A stretch of 15,556 nucleotides of DNA. Origin: Flavobacteriales bacterium UBA5422 (lineage in GTDB: Bacteria; Bacteroidota; Bacteroidia; Flavobacteriales_D; Crocinitomicaceae). The notes beneath the pieces were generated by a model, which did no database searches, was not told where the DNA came from, and saw nothing but the letters and a program-made list of their open reading frames with translations. Positions 1-8,319 of the stretch are shown here, piece by piece (the first letter of the stretch is position 1; the number at the start of each line of letters is the position of its first letter). The translations under genes were made by a program, and so were the position numbers. The DNA is taken from positions 13,427 to 28,982 of the forward strand of contig DHNG01000032.1 of assembly GCA_002409405.1 (NCBI GenBank), written 5' to 3'.

Positions 1-70
1 ATATTCATTGTATTTATTTTAGTCTACAAAATTAATAACAATTTGTGTTGATAAAAAAAAGACCGGGCAT

Positions 71-103
71 TTTGATGCTGTTCATTTAAAAACACTACAT
101 TAG
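71..103 (+). promoter_or_regulatory. Putative Bacteroidetes-type promoter of the lipoprotein-ABC operon
   Basis: TTTG at 71-74 is followed after 21 bases by TACATTAG at 96-103. This matches the Bacteroidetes -33/-7 pattern (TTTG or TTG, then TAnnTTTG) with one mismatch in the -7 box. It lies 28 bp before the lipoprotein start, so transcription would begin about 15-20 bp upstream of it. Assigned by eye; AT-rich DNA gives such matches by chance. Confidence 0.4.
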
Positions 104-113
104 CCAATAGCGT

Positions 114-134
114 ATGAAAACAATATCTTTATGA
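114..134 (+). CDS. Possible six-codon leader minicistron
   Basis: ATG at 114 opens a six-codon frame (MKTISL) whose TGA stop at 132-134 overlaps the lipoprotein start codon at 131-133 in an ATGA arrangement. Such overlaps can couple re-initiation at the downstream gene. It lies downstream of the putative promoter, so it would be on the mRNA. There is no independent evidence of translation, and a frame this short arises easily by chance. Confidence 0.2.
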   Translation: MKTISL

Positions 135-1015
135 AAATTACCCACCACTTATTCGGCATTGGTTTGATAGCATGTGCATTGTACTCTTGTTCTTCGGAAA
201 CTACAACAAAAGAGCACATCACTGTCGAACAGGATGACGTAAGCAATTCACTGACTACTAATTTTGACGGCAAAATTTTTAGTATTCCTTCCCCCATCTT
301 AACCATGCTCCTGCTCAAAAAGGTAAGTCCTGCATTTCATCCTGAGTTGCTGAATCCTACTTCCAAAGTTGACAGCTACCAAACGGAACACAAGCGGGCC
401 CTGTTACTCGGCGTTTACGGAGCAGATTTGGGCTATTCTTCCATCTACAAGGACAAAAAAAACATTATAGATTACCTGGTTACCGTGGAGAAACTAACCA
501 ATTCACTTGGATTGGGAGCTTCTTTTGACAACCGGTTCATTGAACGCTATCAAAAAAACACAAACAACAGTGACTCCATGCTCTACATTGTGTCAGATGC
601 ATTTAAAAATGCTGATTTATTTTTGAAAAACGGACAACGAAAATCGGTATCTGCATTGATATTAGCAGGAGGTTGGACAGAATCCATGCACTTTGCAACT
701 ACACTGGCAGAAAAAAACAACAACCAGGAATTACTGGAACGAATCGGAGATCAACAACAAACACTTACCACATTAATTGCTTTGCTGGAGGAAAATAACA
801 AGGCATCTGTTAATGACGAGTTGATTCGGCTATACAAAGAATTGAGTAACGTTTTTCAGGAAATTGAGATCATGTATACATACAATGAACCGGTAACCGA
901 TGCCGAAAAGAAAACAACCACGTTGAAACATACTGTTTCATTTGAAATCAGCACGGAAACATTAAAAGCCATCACCGAAAAAATAACGGCGATTCGTCAA
1001 CACATAATTGGTTAA
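131..1015 (+). CDS. Lipoprotein of unknown function, first gene of ABC-transporter operon
   Basis: A 294-residue protein with a lipoprotein signal: hydrophobic residues 7-18 and a lipobox ending at Cys20 (LYSC). It is followed by a Ser/Thr-rich acidic stretch, so it should be lipid-anchored in the envelope. The mature part looks mainly alpha-helical and soluble. Two conspicuous motifs, GVYGADLGY (about residue 95) and LILAGGWTES (about residue 176), fit my recollection of a conserved but uncharacterised Bacteroidetes lipoprotein family; this is from memory. No catalytic motif is recognisable. It ends 5 bp before the next gene and is almost certainly co-transcribed with the small secreted protein and the large ABC transporter. 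That suggests an envelope partner or substrate-interacting role, which is inference. The ATG at 131 is the only start that gives the signal peptide. Confidence 0.85.
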   Translation: MKITHHLFGIGLIACALYSCSSETTTKEHITVEQDDVSNSLTTNFDGKIFSIPSPILTMLLLKKVSPAFHPELLNPTSKVDSYQTEHKRALLLGVYGADLGYSSIYKDKKNIIDYLVTVEKLTNSLGLGASFDNRFIERYQKNTNNSDSMLYIVSDAFKNADLFLKNGQRKSVSALILAGGWTESMHFATTLAEKNNNQELLERIGDQQQTLTTLIALLEENNKASVNDELIRLYKELSNVFQEIEIMYTYNEPVTDAEKKTTTLKHTVSFEISTETLKAITEKITAIRQHIIG

Positions 1016-1020
1016 TCACA

Positions 1021-1449
1021 ATGAAAAAACGATATCTAACACTTATTTTTACACTATTTGCAGGAATGCTTGCATTTGGTCAAAGCTGCGAAGAAATTGT
1101 ACGCAACTGTGAAAAGTTGTTTCGCGATGAGAAAGGAAAGCAGGTATTCATCTCGGACGGACAGGTCTATACCGCATTTTTAGATCGCCAGGAAGCAGAG
1201 TTTGATTTGACATTCTACGGTGGTACAACCTATCGGATTGCTGTTAGTGCAGGTGATCGGGATGACTATGTTATTTTTACTCTGCGGGATGAAAAGGGGA
1301 ATGTATTATTTACCAACAGAGATCATAAAAATGCCCGTTACTGGGACTTCAAAGTGCCCAAAACACTATCTGTAAAAATTGAAACGGAACTGGACACTGA
1401 ACGGAAAGTAACAGGCTGTGCAGTTATGTTAATTGGCTTCAAGCAGTAA
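1021..1449 (+). CDS. Small secreted protein of unknown function
   Basis: A 142-residue protein with a Sec signal peptide (KKR, a hydrophobic stretch at residues 5-19, likely cleavage before Gln21 in AFGQ). The mature domain begins with two cysteines spaced by five residues (C23, C29), and a third cysteine lies near the C terminus in TGCAVML. The rest alternates short hydrophobic and charged stretches, including YRIAVSAGDRDDYVIFTLRDEKGNVLF, which suggests a small beta-sandwich facing the periplasm or cell surface. This fold is inferred, and I do not recognise a named family. It sits 5 bp after the lipoprotein gene and 6 bp before the ABC transporter gene, so it is the middle gene of a three-gene operon and probably acts with the transporter or lipoprotein. 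Confidence 0.8.
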   Translation: MKKRYLTLIFTLFAGMLAFGQSCEEIVRNCEKLFRDEKGKQVFISDGQVYTAFLDRQEAEFDLTFYGGTTYRIAVSAGDRDDYVIFTLRDEKGNVLFTNRDHKNARYWDFKVPKTLSVKIETELDTERKVTGCAVMLIGFKQ

Positions 1450-1455
1450 CAGACA

Positions 1456-4400
1456 ATGAGTGAACGCATTCTCAACATTCTGATGCAATTATTTGCAATC
1501 ATTGCAAAGATTAATGATCATGGTGAGAATGGTTCTTCAGATGTCCGGCACGCCCACCAAATTATTCGTTCCTTTTTAAAAATCGAACTGGCCTCCGAAA
1601 AAATTGAACACTACATTGTTCTTTTTGATCAATATTACGCTGCTCTTCACCCCCGACGGAAGTCTAAATACAGTGAAGGGAAACGCAATTCCGTTAATTC
1701 CGTAAAAGTACTTCGCATCTGCAATGAGATCAACAAAGAACTGACCATTCGTCAGAAATTCATTGTATTGATGCGGATCATGGAACTGATCTTGCTGGAT
1801 GAAAATTGCTCGGAACTGGAACTTGCTTTTTTACGTACTGTTGCCGACACGTTCAAGATTGAACCGGAAGAATATTTACGAATCTTTTCGTTGCTGAAAA
1901 ATGAAATTTCAACCGATCAACCACCAGAAAATTGCTTTATCATTACGGGTAAAAATACCACAGAAGACCGAAAGTTTAAACTCAATGGGCTTGATCACCC
2001 CATCGTTTGTATCCGGGTTCACAATAACAATTTGTTGTTTTTTAAATATTTTGGAAATGACGACATTTATCTAAACGGGGAATTACTCGATAACAGAAAA
2101 GCTTTTTTACTCAATCCGGGGGACTCCATCAACACATCAAAAAGTGATCGTATTTATCAGGCCGACCTGCTCAATCGCTTCCTGTCCACATCCACAACAC
2201 GGCATTTTTTATTTAAGGCAACCGACCTCTCGTATCGTTTTCCTTTTGGCGCCGTTGGATTACACCCTTTTTCCACCACCATCCATTCCGGGCAATTGGT
2301 TGGAATTATGGGAGGATCCGGGACAGGAAAGTCAACACTGGTTGATTTGCTCTCCGGAGCCAAACGTCCACAGACAGGAACAGTAACCATCAATGGAATC
2401 GATGTTCATCGTTCTCCCAAAGAAATAGAAGGACTCATCGGGTATGTTCCACAAGAGGATTTGCTGATAGAAGAACTCACTGTTTTTGAGAACCTATATT
2501 ACAGTGCACGTTTGGTGTTTGGTAAGTTGTCTGAAAATGAAATTCGACGGAAGGTAATTCAGGTATTAGATGATTTGAACCTCTCTTCCGTGAAGCATTT
2601 AAAAGTCGGGAGTCCACTCAAAAAAGTCATTTCAGGAGGGCAGCGCAAACGATTAAACATTGCATTGGAACTCATTCGAAATCCATCCATCTTGTTTGTG
2701 GACGAACCAACTTCAGGACTTTCCTCGATTGGTTCGCTCAAAATTATGAACATACTGAAAAACCTTTCGTTGAAGGGGACACTTGTTTTTGTTGTGATTC
2801 ATCAGCCTTCCTCCGATGTTTTTAAGCTCTTGAATAGGTTAATTCTACTTGACTACGGAGGTTATCAAATCTTTGACGGCGTTCCTTCCACTGCACTCCC
2901 CCATTTCAAGAAAGCATTGGAATACGCAAATGCAGATAGCGAAGGATGTTCCGTTTGCGGGAATGTAAATCCCGATCAAATTTTCGAAATTGTAGAGGCA
3001 CAAACGGTCAACGAATTCGGTGTGCCAACAAGAGAACGAAAACATACTCCGAAACAATGGCATGAATTGTTTCTCAAGCAGAAACAAGAGGAAGAAACCA
3101 GTAGTCCGGAAGAACTAAAAACAAGTAAAAAGGAGCTACCCTCTCCGCTCAAACTTCCCGGATTAATTCAGCAATTTAGTGTGTTTTTTGCACGGGATTT
3201 CAAAAGCAAGATTTCCAGTTTTCAGTATGTGTTGCTGATACTCGCAGAAGCCCCTGTATTGGCGCTTATCCTATCTTCTTTTCTGAAGTCATACATTGAA
3301 ACCGAAGGCGCTCCTTCCTATCTATATTATTACAATGAAAACATCCCGGTTTATTTATTTGTAAGTATGTTGGTCTCCATTTTTTTAGGGATGACCGTAG
3401 CGGCGGAAGAAATCAACAAAGACAAAAAAAATCTCAAGCGGGAACGCTTCCTTAATTTGAATTGGGGGAGTTATTTATACGGAAAAATGGCATTGCTCCT
3501 CCTCATTTCCGCCATTCAATCCTTCCTGTTTGTCTTGGTAGGAAATGTTGTATTACAGATCACTGAGCTTTGGTTTGAAAACTGGTTGATGTTATTTTCG
3601 GTCTCCTTTTGGTCCAATTTATTGGGATTGAATGTTTCTCTGCTTTTCAGACAAACCAAATTGATCTACATTGCCATTCCCATTCTGATTATTCCGCAGA
3701 TTATTTTCAGCGGACTGATTGTCCGATACGACCGAATGAATCCCGTGTTCAGCCATCCGCACAAAGTCCCATGGATAGGGAATCTGATGATCTCCCGGTG
3801 GGCTTATGAAGGACTTACAGTTGAGTTTGCTTCCGAAAATTCATTCGCTGCAATCACGTTTGATCTGCAACAAAAAGGAAGTGAACTACAATGGAAAAAA
3901 GACTACTGGATTCCGAAAATCCGGGAATTGGTTGAGCACAAAAAAAATGGAACACTTATTAAAAATGAACTTTCAAAAGAAGAAGAAAAATGGGACAACC
4001 TCACCTGTGTCAATTGTTTTCAAGGAGGTATTCCCGACGCTAAAAACATCGACCGGTTTCTGTCCGTTCTTCATTTACAGTACACCAATAATTACAACAC
4101 CACCATTGATTCAATTGAGGTAGTTAAAAAACGGTTTGGCTTAAAACGCTATGCTGCTTATAGAGAAAAATACGACAATGAAGGATTGGAACGGTTGGTT
4201 ACGGGACGAGATCGAATTGCAAAAATATATGTGGACCATACAGACAATAGAATTTATCAACTGGAAGATCCTCTTTACCAATCAAGTGATGGACTCGGTT
4301 TTTTTAATGCTCCTTATTTTATTAAAGAGAAATCAATCGGGTCGTATCGAATGGACACCTTCTATGCCAATCTCCTTATTATCTGGTTGTTTTCGTTGAT

Positions 4401-4521
4401 TTTATATCATTGGCTACATAGTCAGGAGACGAAGAAACGAATCCGGTTATACATCTATGAAACACTCATGGAATTCCAATTAAGAAGGAAACGTTCATCC
4501 AGGCGTAAACGGCTTCAATAA
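1456..4521 (+). CDS. ABCG-type ABC transporter (ATPase + permease fused) with TerB-like and FHA-like N-terminal extension
   Basis: A 1021-residue half-transporter in ABCG order, with the ATPase before the permease. Residues 1-150 are helical and acidic and resemble two TerB-like halves. Residues 155-245 are beta-rich with an NGELLDN turn and may be a divergent FHA domain. The ATPase spans about 255-500: Walker A GGSGTGKST (286-294, K292), Q-loop region PQED, signature ISGGQRKR (392-399), Walker B ILFVDEP (D416, E417) and switch H449. All catalytic residues are present. A cytoplasmic CxxC (C498, C501) follows. The permease has hydrophobic segments near 590-611, 632-650, 678-700, 712-735 and 736-757, then a roughly 210-residue loop, probably periplasmic, with a second CxxC (C851, C854). 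A last segment at 972-988 is followed by a basic tail. FHA-ABC-permease fusions such as mycobacterial Rv1747 are known. The substrate is unknown. It is the last gene of a three-gene operon. Confidence 0.9.
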   Translation: MSERILNILMQLFAIIAKINDHGENGSSDVRHAHQIIRSFLKIELASEKIEHYIVLFDQYYAALHPRRKSKYSEGKRNSVNSVKVLRICNEINKELTIRQKFIVLMRIMELILLDENCSELELAFLRTVADTFKIEPEEYLRIFSLLKNEISTDQPPENCFIITGKNTTEDRKFKLNGLDHPIVCIRVHNNNLLFFKYFGNDDIYLNGELLDNRKAFLLNPGDSINTSKSDRIYQADLLNRFLSTSTTRHFLFKATDLSYRFPFGAVGLHPFSTTIHSGQLVGIMGGSGTGKSTLVDLLSGAKRPQTGTVTINGIDVHRSPKEIEGLIGYVPQEDLLIEELTVFENLYYSARLVFGKLSENEIRRKVIQVLDDLNLSSVKHLKVGSPLKKVISGGQRKRLNIALELIRNPSILFVDEPTSGLSSIGSLKIMNILKNLSLKGTLVFVVIHQPSSDVFKLLNRLILLDYGGYQIFDGVPSTALPHFKKALEYANADSEGCSVCGNVNPDQIFEIVEAQTVNEFGVPTRERKHTPKQWHELFLKQKQEEETSSPEELKTSKKELPSPLKLPGLIQQFSVFFARDFKSKISSFQYVLLILAEAPVLALILSSFLKSYIETEGAPSYLYYYNENIPVYLFVSMLVSIFLGMTVAAEEINKDKKNLKRERFLNLNWGSYLYGKMALLLLISAIQSFLFVLVGNVVLQITELWFENWLMLFSVSFWSNLLGLNVSLLFRQTKLIYIAIPILIIPQIIFSGLIVRYDRMNPVFSHPHKVPWIGNLMISRWAYEGLTVEFASENSFAAITFDLQQKGSELQWKKDYWIPKIRELVEHKKNGTLIKNELSKEEEKWDNLTCVNCFQGGIPDAKNIDRFLSVLHLQYTNNYNTTIDSIEVVKKRFGLKRYAAYREKYDNEGLERLVTGRDRIAKIYVDHTDNRIYQLEDPLYQSSDGLGFFNAPYFIKEKSIGSYRMDTFYANLLIIWLFSLILYHWLHSQETKKRIRLYIYETLMEFQLRRKRSSRRKRLQ

Positions 4522-4650
4522 ACAATTAAACCCACATTTTTTTGATCACATAAGACATGTATCGCTGCTACTTTCAGGCAATCCGGCTGCATTCTTGTTT
4601 CCATCTCTGTTCGGATGTATTTTTTCTGTGTTAATTTATAAGTCAGAATA

Positions 4651-4681
4651 TTGTCTAAACCAAATCAAAAATGTAAATTTG
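4651..4681 (+). promoter_or_regulatory. Putative Bacteroidetes-type promoter of sucD
   Basis: TTG at 4651-4653 (within ATTG) and TAAATTTG at 4674-4681 are separated by 20 bases. The -7 box is a perfect match to TAnnTTTG. The start codon lies 39 bp further on, leaving a short AT-rich leader without a Shine-Dalgarno sequence, which is usual in this phylum. The rest of the 199-bp gap after the ABC gene shows no gene or clear terminator. Confidence 0.6.
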
Positions 4682-4720
4682 AACGATTTTTAATTACGGA
4701 TTTTATTTAAAACTGCAAAT

Positions 4721-5599
4721 ATGAGCGTATTGGTTAACAAAAACTCTAAAGTAATTGTTCAAGGATTTACGGGAAGTGAAGGAACATTCCATGCCGGGCA
4801 AATGATTGAATATGGAACAAACGTTGTTGGTGGTGTTACTCCAGGAAAAGGAGGTCAATCACACCTGGATCGACCGGTATTCAACACAGTAAAAGATGCT
4901 GTTGAAAAAACAGGAGCTGATGTTTCTATCATTTTCGTTCCACCTGCATTTGCTGCAGATGCGATCATGGAAGCGGCGAATGCCGGAATCAAAGTGATTG
5001 TATGTATTACGGAAGGAATTCCTGTTAACGATATGGTTCAGGCAAAAGAATACATCAAAGGATACGATTGCAGATTGATCGGACCAAACTGTCCGGGAGT
5101 TATTACTGCAGGTGAAGCGAAAGTTGGAATTATGCCTGGATTCGTTTTCAAAAAAGGAAAAATCGGTATTGTTTCCAAATCAGGAACATTGACATACGAA
5201 GCTGCTGACCAGGTTGCGAAAGCAGGATTGGGAATCACGACAGCGATCGGTATCGGTGGTGACCCGATTATCGGAACAACAACACGTGAAGCGGTTGAAT
5301 TACTGATGAACGATCCTGAAACAGAAGGAATCGTTATGATTGGTGAAATCGGTGGTAACCTGGAGGCTATTGCTGCACGTTGGATCAAAGAAAACGGAAC
5401 AAAGCCTGTTGTTGGATTCATCGCAGGAGAAACTGCTCCGAAAGGAAGAACAATGGGGCACGCAGGAGCAATTGTTGGTGGTGCTGACGATACAGCTGAA
5501 GCGAAAAAACGCATCATGAGAGAGTGTGGAATTCATGTAGTTGATTCTCCTGCTCACATTGGTAAGAAAATGGCAGAAGTATTAGGCGTTACTGCTTAA
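4721..5599 (+). CDS. sucD: Succinate-CoA ligase (ADP/GDP-forming), alpha subunit
   Basis: A 292-residue protein; the E. coli homologue is 289 residues. It forms the alpha part of succinyl-CoA synthetase, which interconverts succinyl-CoA and succinate with phosphorylation of ADP or GDP in the TCA cycle. The CoA-binding Rossmann domain shows [13 protein letters not shown] (residues 15-27) and GGVTPGKGG (37-45). GPNCPGV (about 122-128) and [11 protein letters not shown] follow, with the His that is phosphorylated during catalysis at position 247. No key residue is missing. The beta subunit gene (sucC) is not in the window, so the two are not adjacent here, a split I believe is common in Bacteroidetes. 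It has its own promoter and is followed by a strong terminator, so it is a single-gene unit. Confidence 0.97.
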   Translation: MSVLVNKNSKVIVQGFTGSEGTFHAGQMIEYGTNVVGGVTPGKGGQSHLDRPVFNTVKDAVEKTGADVSIIFVPPAFAADAIMEAANAGIKVIVCITEGIPVNDMVQAKEYIKGYDCRLIGPNCPGVITAGEAKVGIMPGFVFKKGKIGIVSKSGTLTYEAADQVAKAGLGITTAIGIGGDPIIGTTTREAVELLMNDPETEGIVMIGEIGGNLEAIAARWIKENGTKPVVGFIAGETAPKGRTMGHAGAIVGGADDTAEAKKRIMRECGIHVVDSPAHIGKKMAEVLGVTA

Positions 5600-5621
5600 T
5601 CATAACTGATACTAGTATTTT

Positions 5622-5648
5622 AAAAGCCGCTTTATGAGCGGCTTTTTT
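5622..5648 (+). terminator. Rho-independent terminator of sucD
   Basis: A perfect 10-bp stem pairs AAAAGCCGCT (5622-5631) with AGCGGCTTTT (5637-5646) across a 5-base loop, and the T-run continues to 5648. It begins 22 bp after the sucD stop and ends 14 bp before the next start, so it should separate the two transcripts at least partly. Confidence 0.9.
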
Positions 5649-5662
5649 ACTAACTGAATATC

Positions 5663-6196
5663 ATGAACGATTTGGTATACCTCAACATGTTTCGGGATGC
5701 AGCAATGCGACCGATGGTTTTACACTATTTCCTGGAACGCAAATATGGTGTAGAAACACTCATCAAATATGCAGCGTCGAACGAAGCATACCCTCTTCCT
5801 GATTATGCTTCCTGGGTGATTACACACCTGGTTAAACAGTTCCCGAATCAACTTACCGATCATCAACCGCAGCTCATTGATGCCTTTTTAATCTCCGACA
5901 ACCAGACTGTTCTTCGTAATATTACCGTCGGACTGACTTTACTTCCGTTGATTGAATACCGGGAGGGTGAACTGTACGATGGATTAGTTCGTCATCTGAT
6001 GAACCCGGACGACAAAGTAGCGTTGCATGTGAATTGTATCTATAAATTGATTCAATTTGCTCAGAAATACCCGGAATTGATCCACGAAATAGAACCTGTT
6101 ATCGAAATCAGAACAGAGCAAAACAAACAAGCATCACTGTTGTCTGCAGCAAAAAAATTCAGAAAGGTTGTGAATCGAATGAACCGGATTAAATAG
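5663..6196 (+). CDS. Small helical-repeat (HEAT-like) protein of unknown function
   Basis: A 177-residue protein with no signal peptide or membrane segment, so probably cytoplasmic. It is built from successive amphipathic helices of about 15-20 residues with connecting Asp/Asn/Pro turns (for example near YASWVITHLVKQFP, LRNITVGLTLLP and ALHVNCIYKLIQFAQ). This resembles a HEAT/ARM-type alpha-solenoid. The tail is basic (KKFRKVVNRMNRIK) and could contact nucleic acid or an acidic partner. I recall similar small proteins in Flavobacteriia with uninformative or doubtful annotations. No catalytic motif is visible. It follows the sucD terminator closely and shows no clear promoter of its own, so it may depend on read-through. 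Its stop overlaps the end of convergent bshA by 8 bp. Confidence 0.75.
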   Translation: MNDLVYLNMFRDAAMRPMVLHYFLERKYGVETLIKYAASNEAYPLPDYASWVITHLVKQFPNQLTDHQPQLIDAFLISDNQTVLRNITVGLTLLPLIEYREGELYDGLVRHLMNPDDKVALHVNCIYKLIQFAQKYPELIHEIEPVIEIRTEQNKQASLLSAAKKFRKVVNRMNRIK

Positions 6197-7334
6197 CTAC
6201 CTGAGCCTGGTTTACTTCACGCACGACTTTTTCGTAGAGTTCCTCGTACATTGGCAGTATGGCAGAAAGTTCAAATTCTTCTGAGCGTTTCTTGGCATTC
6301 ACCTTAAATTGTGCCAGAATTTCATCCGACTCCAACATAGCGATCGCATTGTTAGCCATGTCCTCTACATCTCCCACCTCGGACAGGTATCCGCTATAGC
6401 CATGTTGATTTACTTCCGGAATTCCTCCTGTATTGGATGAAATCACCGGTACACCAACCGCCATTGCTTCCAAAGCTGCCAACCCGAAGCTTTCCGTCTC
6501 GGAGGGCAATAAAAATGCATCACACATTTCCAACACCCGTTCGGTTCCGACGATTTTCCCTGTAAAAATAACCCGGTCTTCAATTCCCAATGCGCGACAA
6601 GTGCGTTCTGCCAGCAGGCGGTCCGGGCCATCCCCCACCAATAATAATTTGGAAGGGACTTTCTCATTGACCAACTTGAATACTTTCACTACATCTTCTA
6701 CACGTTTTACTGGTCGGAAATTAGAAACATGACACAAGATTTTCTCGCGTTCAGTTGCATATTTACTACGCTGACATGGAGATAAATATTCTTTCGTAGT
6801 CGGCGGAACAAAGTTCGGAATCACATGAATTTCACGGTTGGTATTGAAATGCTCATACGTCGATTTTTTCAAACTCTCGGAAACAGCTGTCACCGCATTT
6901 GATTGATTCAAACAAAATGTAATCACAGGTTCAAATGACGGATCTTTTCCTACGAGCGTAATATCGGTACCGTGTAATGTGGTAATGAATGGGATCTCAA
7001 TTCCCTGAGATTTTAATATTTGTGTTGCCATGAAAGCAGCAGAAGCATGTGGTATTGCATAATGAACATGAAGCAAGTCCAGTTTTTCGTGTTTTACAAC
7101 GTCTACAATTTTACTTGCCAGCTGAATTTCATACGGCTGATAATCAAATAACGGATAATCACTCAGTGCAACTTCGTGGTAAAAAATATTCTCCCGGAAA
7201 CTTCCCAAACGAACAGGTTGTGCATAGGTGATGAAGTGAATCTCATGTCCTTTCTGTGCAAGCGCTTTTCCTAATTCTGTTGCGACTACTCCACTCCCGC
7301 CAAATGTGGGATATAAAACCATTCCTACCTTCAT
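6189..7334 (-). CDS. bshA: N-acetyl-alpha-D-glucosaminyl L-malate synthase (bacillithiol biosynthesis)
   Basis: A GT4-family glycosyltransferase of 381 residues, close to B. subtilis BshA (377). It joins UDP-GlcNAc and L-malate in the first step of bacillithiol synthesis, in the cytoplasm. The N terminus is typical: KVGMVLYPTFGGSGVVATELG, then a KGHEIHFIT strand. HVHYAIPHA (about 89-97) and HGTDITLVG (about 121-129) follow. The nucleotide-sugar site shows the E-x7-E pair (E281, E289) inside SETESFGLAALEA. I chose the ATG at 7334; a TTG two codons upstream is in frame but would add only two residues before the conserved MKVGMVLYP. bshB and bshC are not in the window. Its last 8 bp overlap the convergent gene, leaving no room for a terminator between them. 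A separate GT4 enzyme is possible but less likely. Confidence 0.9.
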   Translation of the reverse strand: MKVGMVLYPTFGGSGVVATELGKALAQKGHEIHFITYAQPVRLGSFRENIFYHEVALSDYPLFDYQPYEIQLASKIVDVVKHEKLDLLHVHYAIPHASAAFMATQILKSQGIEIPFITTLHGTDITLVGKDPSFEPVITFCLNQSNAVTAVSESLKKSTYEHFNTNREIHVIPNFVPPTTKEYLSPCQRSKYATEREKILCHVSNFRPVKRVEDVVKVFKLVNEKVPSKLLLVGDGPDRLLAERTCRALGIEDRVIFTGKIVGTERVLEMCDAFLLPSETESFGLAALEAMAVGVPVISSNTGGIPEVNQHGYSGYLSEVGDVEDMANNAIAMLESDEILAQFKVNAKKRSEEFELSAILPMYEELYEKVVREVNQAQVAI

Positions 7335-7367
7335 GAACAACCGTTTTTTCGTTTAACAATGACACAG

Positions 7368-7403
7368 CAAAGTTAGCGAAACATATCCATTCCCGGTTTC
7401 AAT
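7368..7403 (-). promoter_or_regulatory. Putative bshA promoter
   Basis: On the minus strand, TAACTTTG (7375 to 7368) matches the -7 consensus TAnnTTTG perfectly, and ATTG (7403 to 7400) lies 24 bases upstream as a possible -33 element. That spacing is slightly long. The box is 33 bp before the bshA ATG. This suggests bshA can be transcribed separately from prmC, which ends 113 bp upstream. Confidence 0.4.
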
Positions 7404-7447
7404 AGCGATCGTATTCTTGTTATCTCGATGTTAAAAAACGTATCTTT

Positions 7448-8317
7448 TCAAACTGTTTTTTGACCTCTGATCATCCGGTCTTTTCCTTGCAAATCCTTTT
7501 TCAGTTCCACCTGGTTAAACGCATATGTTTTTAATAGTTCTACCATTTCCGGTCCGTATTGTTCATTGATTTCGAAGTACAACCATCCACCCGGTTTCAA
7601 AGCATGAAAAGCAAAAGCAGTGATCTTATCATAAAAAATCAGTGGGGAATCATCGTCGACAAACAAAGCCAAATGAGGTTCGTGTTCCAGTACATGTCCT
7701 TGCATTCCTATCTTCTCATTTTCCTTCACATAAGGTGGATTGGAAACAATAACATCAATGGAATTCGCTTCTGTGTTCGGTTCACTTAACAATACATCTT
7801 TTTGTTCAAAATGCACATTCAATTGATTCAATGTTGCATTTTCAATCGACAAGGAAAGGGCTTCTCGTGACACATCTATTCCCGTGACATCTGCAGCAGG
7901 GAATTGTTTCTTCAATGCAAGCGTGATGCAACCACTCCCGGAGCATACATCTACAATTTTTTTCATACCGGCAGATTGCGATTTGACAATCCAATCCACC
8001 AATTCTTCTGTTTCCGGACGTGGAATCAATGCGCGGGCATCCGTTTTTAACAGCAAACCATAGAATTCCGTTTCTCCGTGAATGTACTGGAATGGCTCTC
8101 CATTGAGCAACCGTTTTACAACTGAGCGGAAAAACAACAGATCGGATTCACTCATTCTGACCTGATCTGACAATAACACTTCTGATGGTGTCAATTTCAA
8201 GCGTTTCTCAACACACAATTGAAACATCAATCGAATTTCACGTTCTGAAAAAATGGATTTAAGCCGGTCGCTGAAATAATATTTTACTGACTTTAAGGAG
8301 TTATCCGCAACAAACAT
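7448..8317 (-). CDS. prmC: Peptide chain release factor N5-glutamine methyltransferase
   Basis: A 289-residue SAM-dependent methyltransferase (HemK/PrmC family; E. coli 277). It methylates the Gln of the GGQ motif in release factors RF1 and RF2, aiding translation termination. Residues 1-85 form the helical N-terminal domain that binds the release factor, including EPFQYIHGETEFYG (74-87). The family motif PRPETEELVDW is at 99-109, SAM motif I VDVCSGSGCITLAL at 122-135, the acidic residue in GIDVS at 148, and the glutamine-binding NPPY at 193-196. All are intact. The start codon lies only 2 bp after the stop of the beta-barrel gene, so the two are co-transcribed and possibly translationally coupled. 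The N-terminal MFVADNSLKSVKYYF may be slightly longer than usual. Confidence 0.95.
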   Translation of the reverse strand: MFVADNSLKSVKYYFSDRLKSIFSEREIRLMFQLCVEKRLKLTPSEVLLSDQVRMSESDLLFFRSVVKRLLNGEPFQYIHGETEFYGLLLKTDARALIPRPETEELVDWIVKSQSAGMKKIVDVCSGSGCITLALKKQFPAADVTGIDVSREALSLSIENATLNQLNVHFEQKDVLLSEPNTEANSIDVIVSNPPYVKENEKIGMQGHVLEHEPHLALFVDDDSPLIFYDKITAFAFHALKPGGWLYFEINEQYGPEMVELLKTYAFNQVELKKDLQGKDRMIRGQKTV

Positions 8318-8319
8318 TT

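Noticed and set aside
3806..4123. 105-codon plus-strand frame within the ABC transporter gene
   Set aside because: Alternate-frame shadow of the long periplasmic loop region. The Lys/Asn/Thr-rich composition follows from A-rich codons of the real frame.
5038..5517. 159-codon antisense frame inside sucD
   Set aside because: Shadow of sucD codon usage. The translation is low-complexity and rich in Pro/Ile/Ser, with no recognisable domain, while the plus strand encodes a complete conserved enzyme.
7335..7340. TTG start two codons upstream of the chosen bshA ATG
   Set aside because: It adds only Met-Phe before the conserved MKVGMVLYP start, and the ATG at 7334 matches the usual BshA N terminus.
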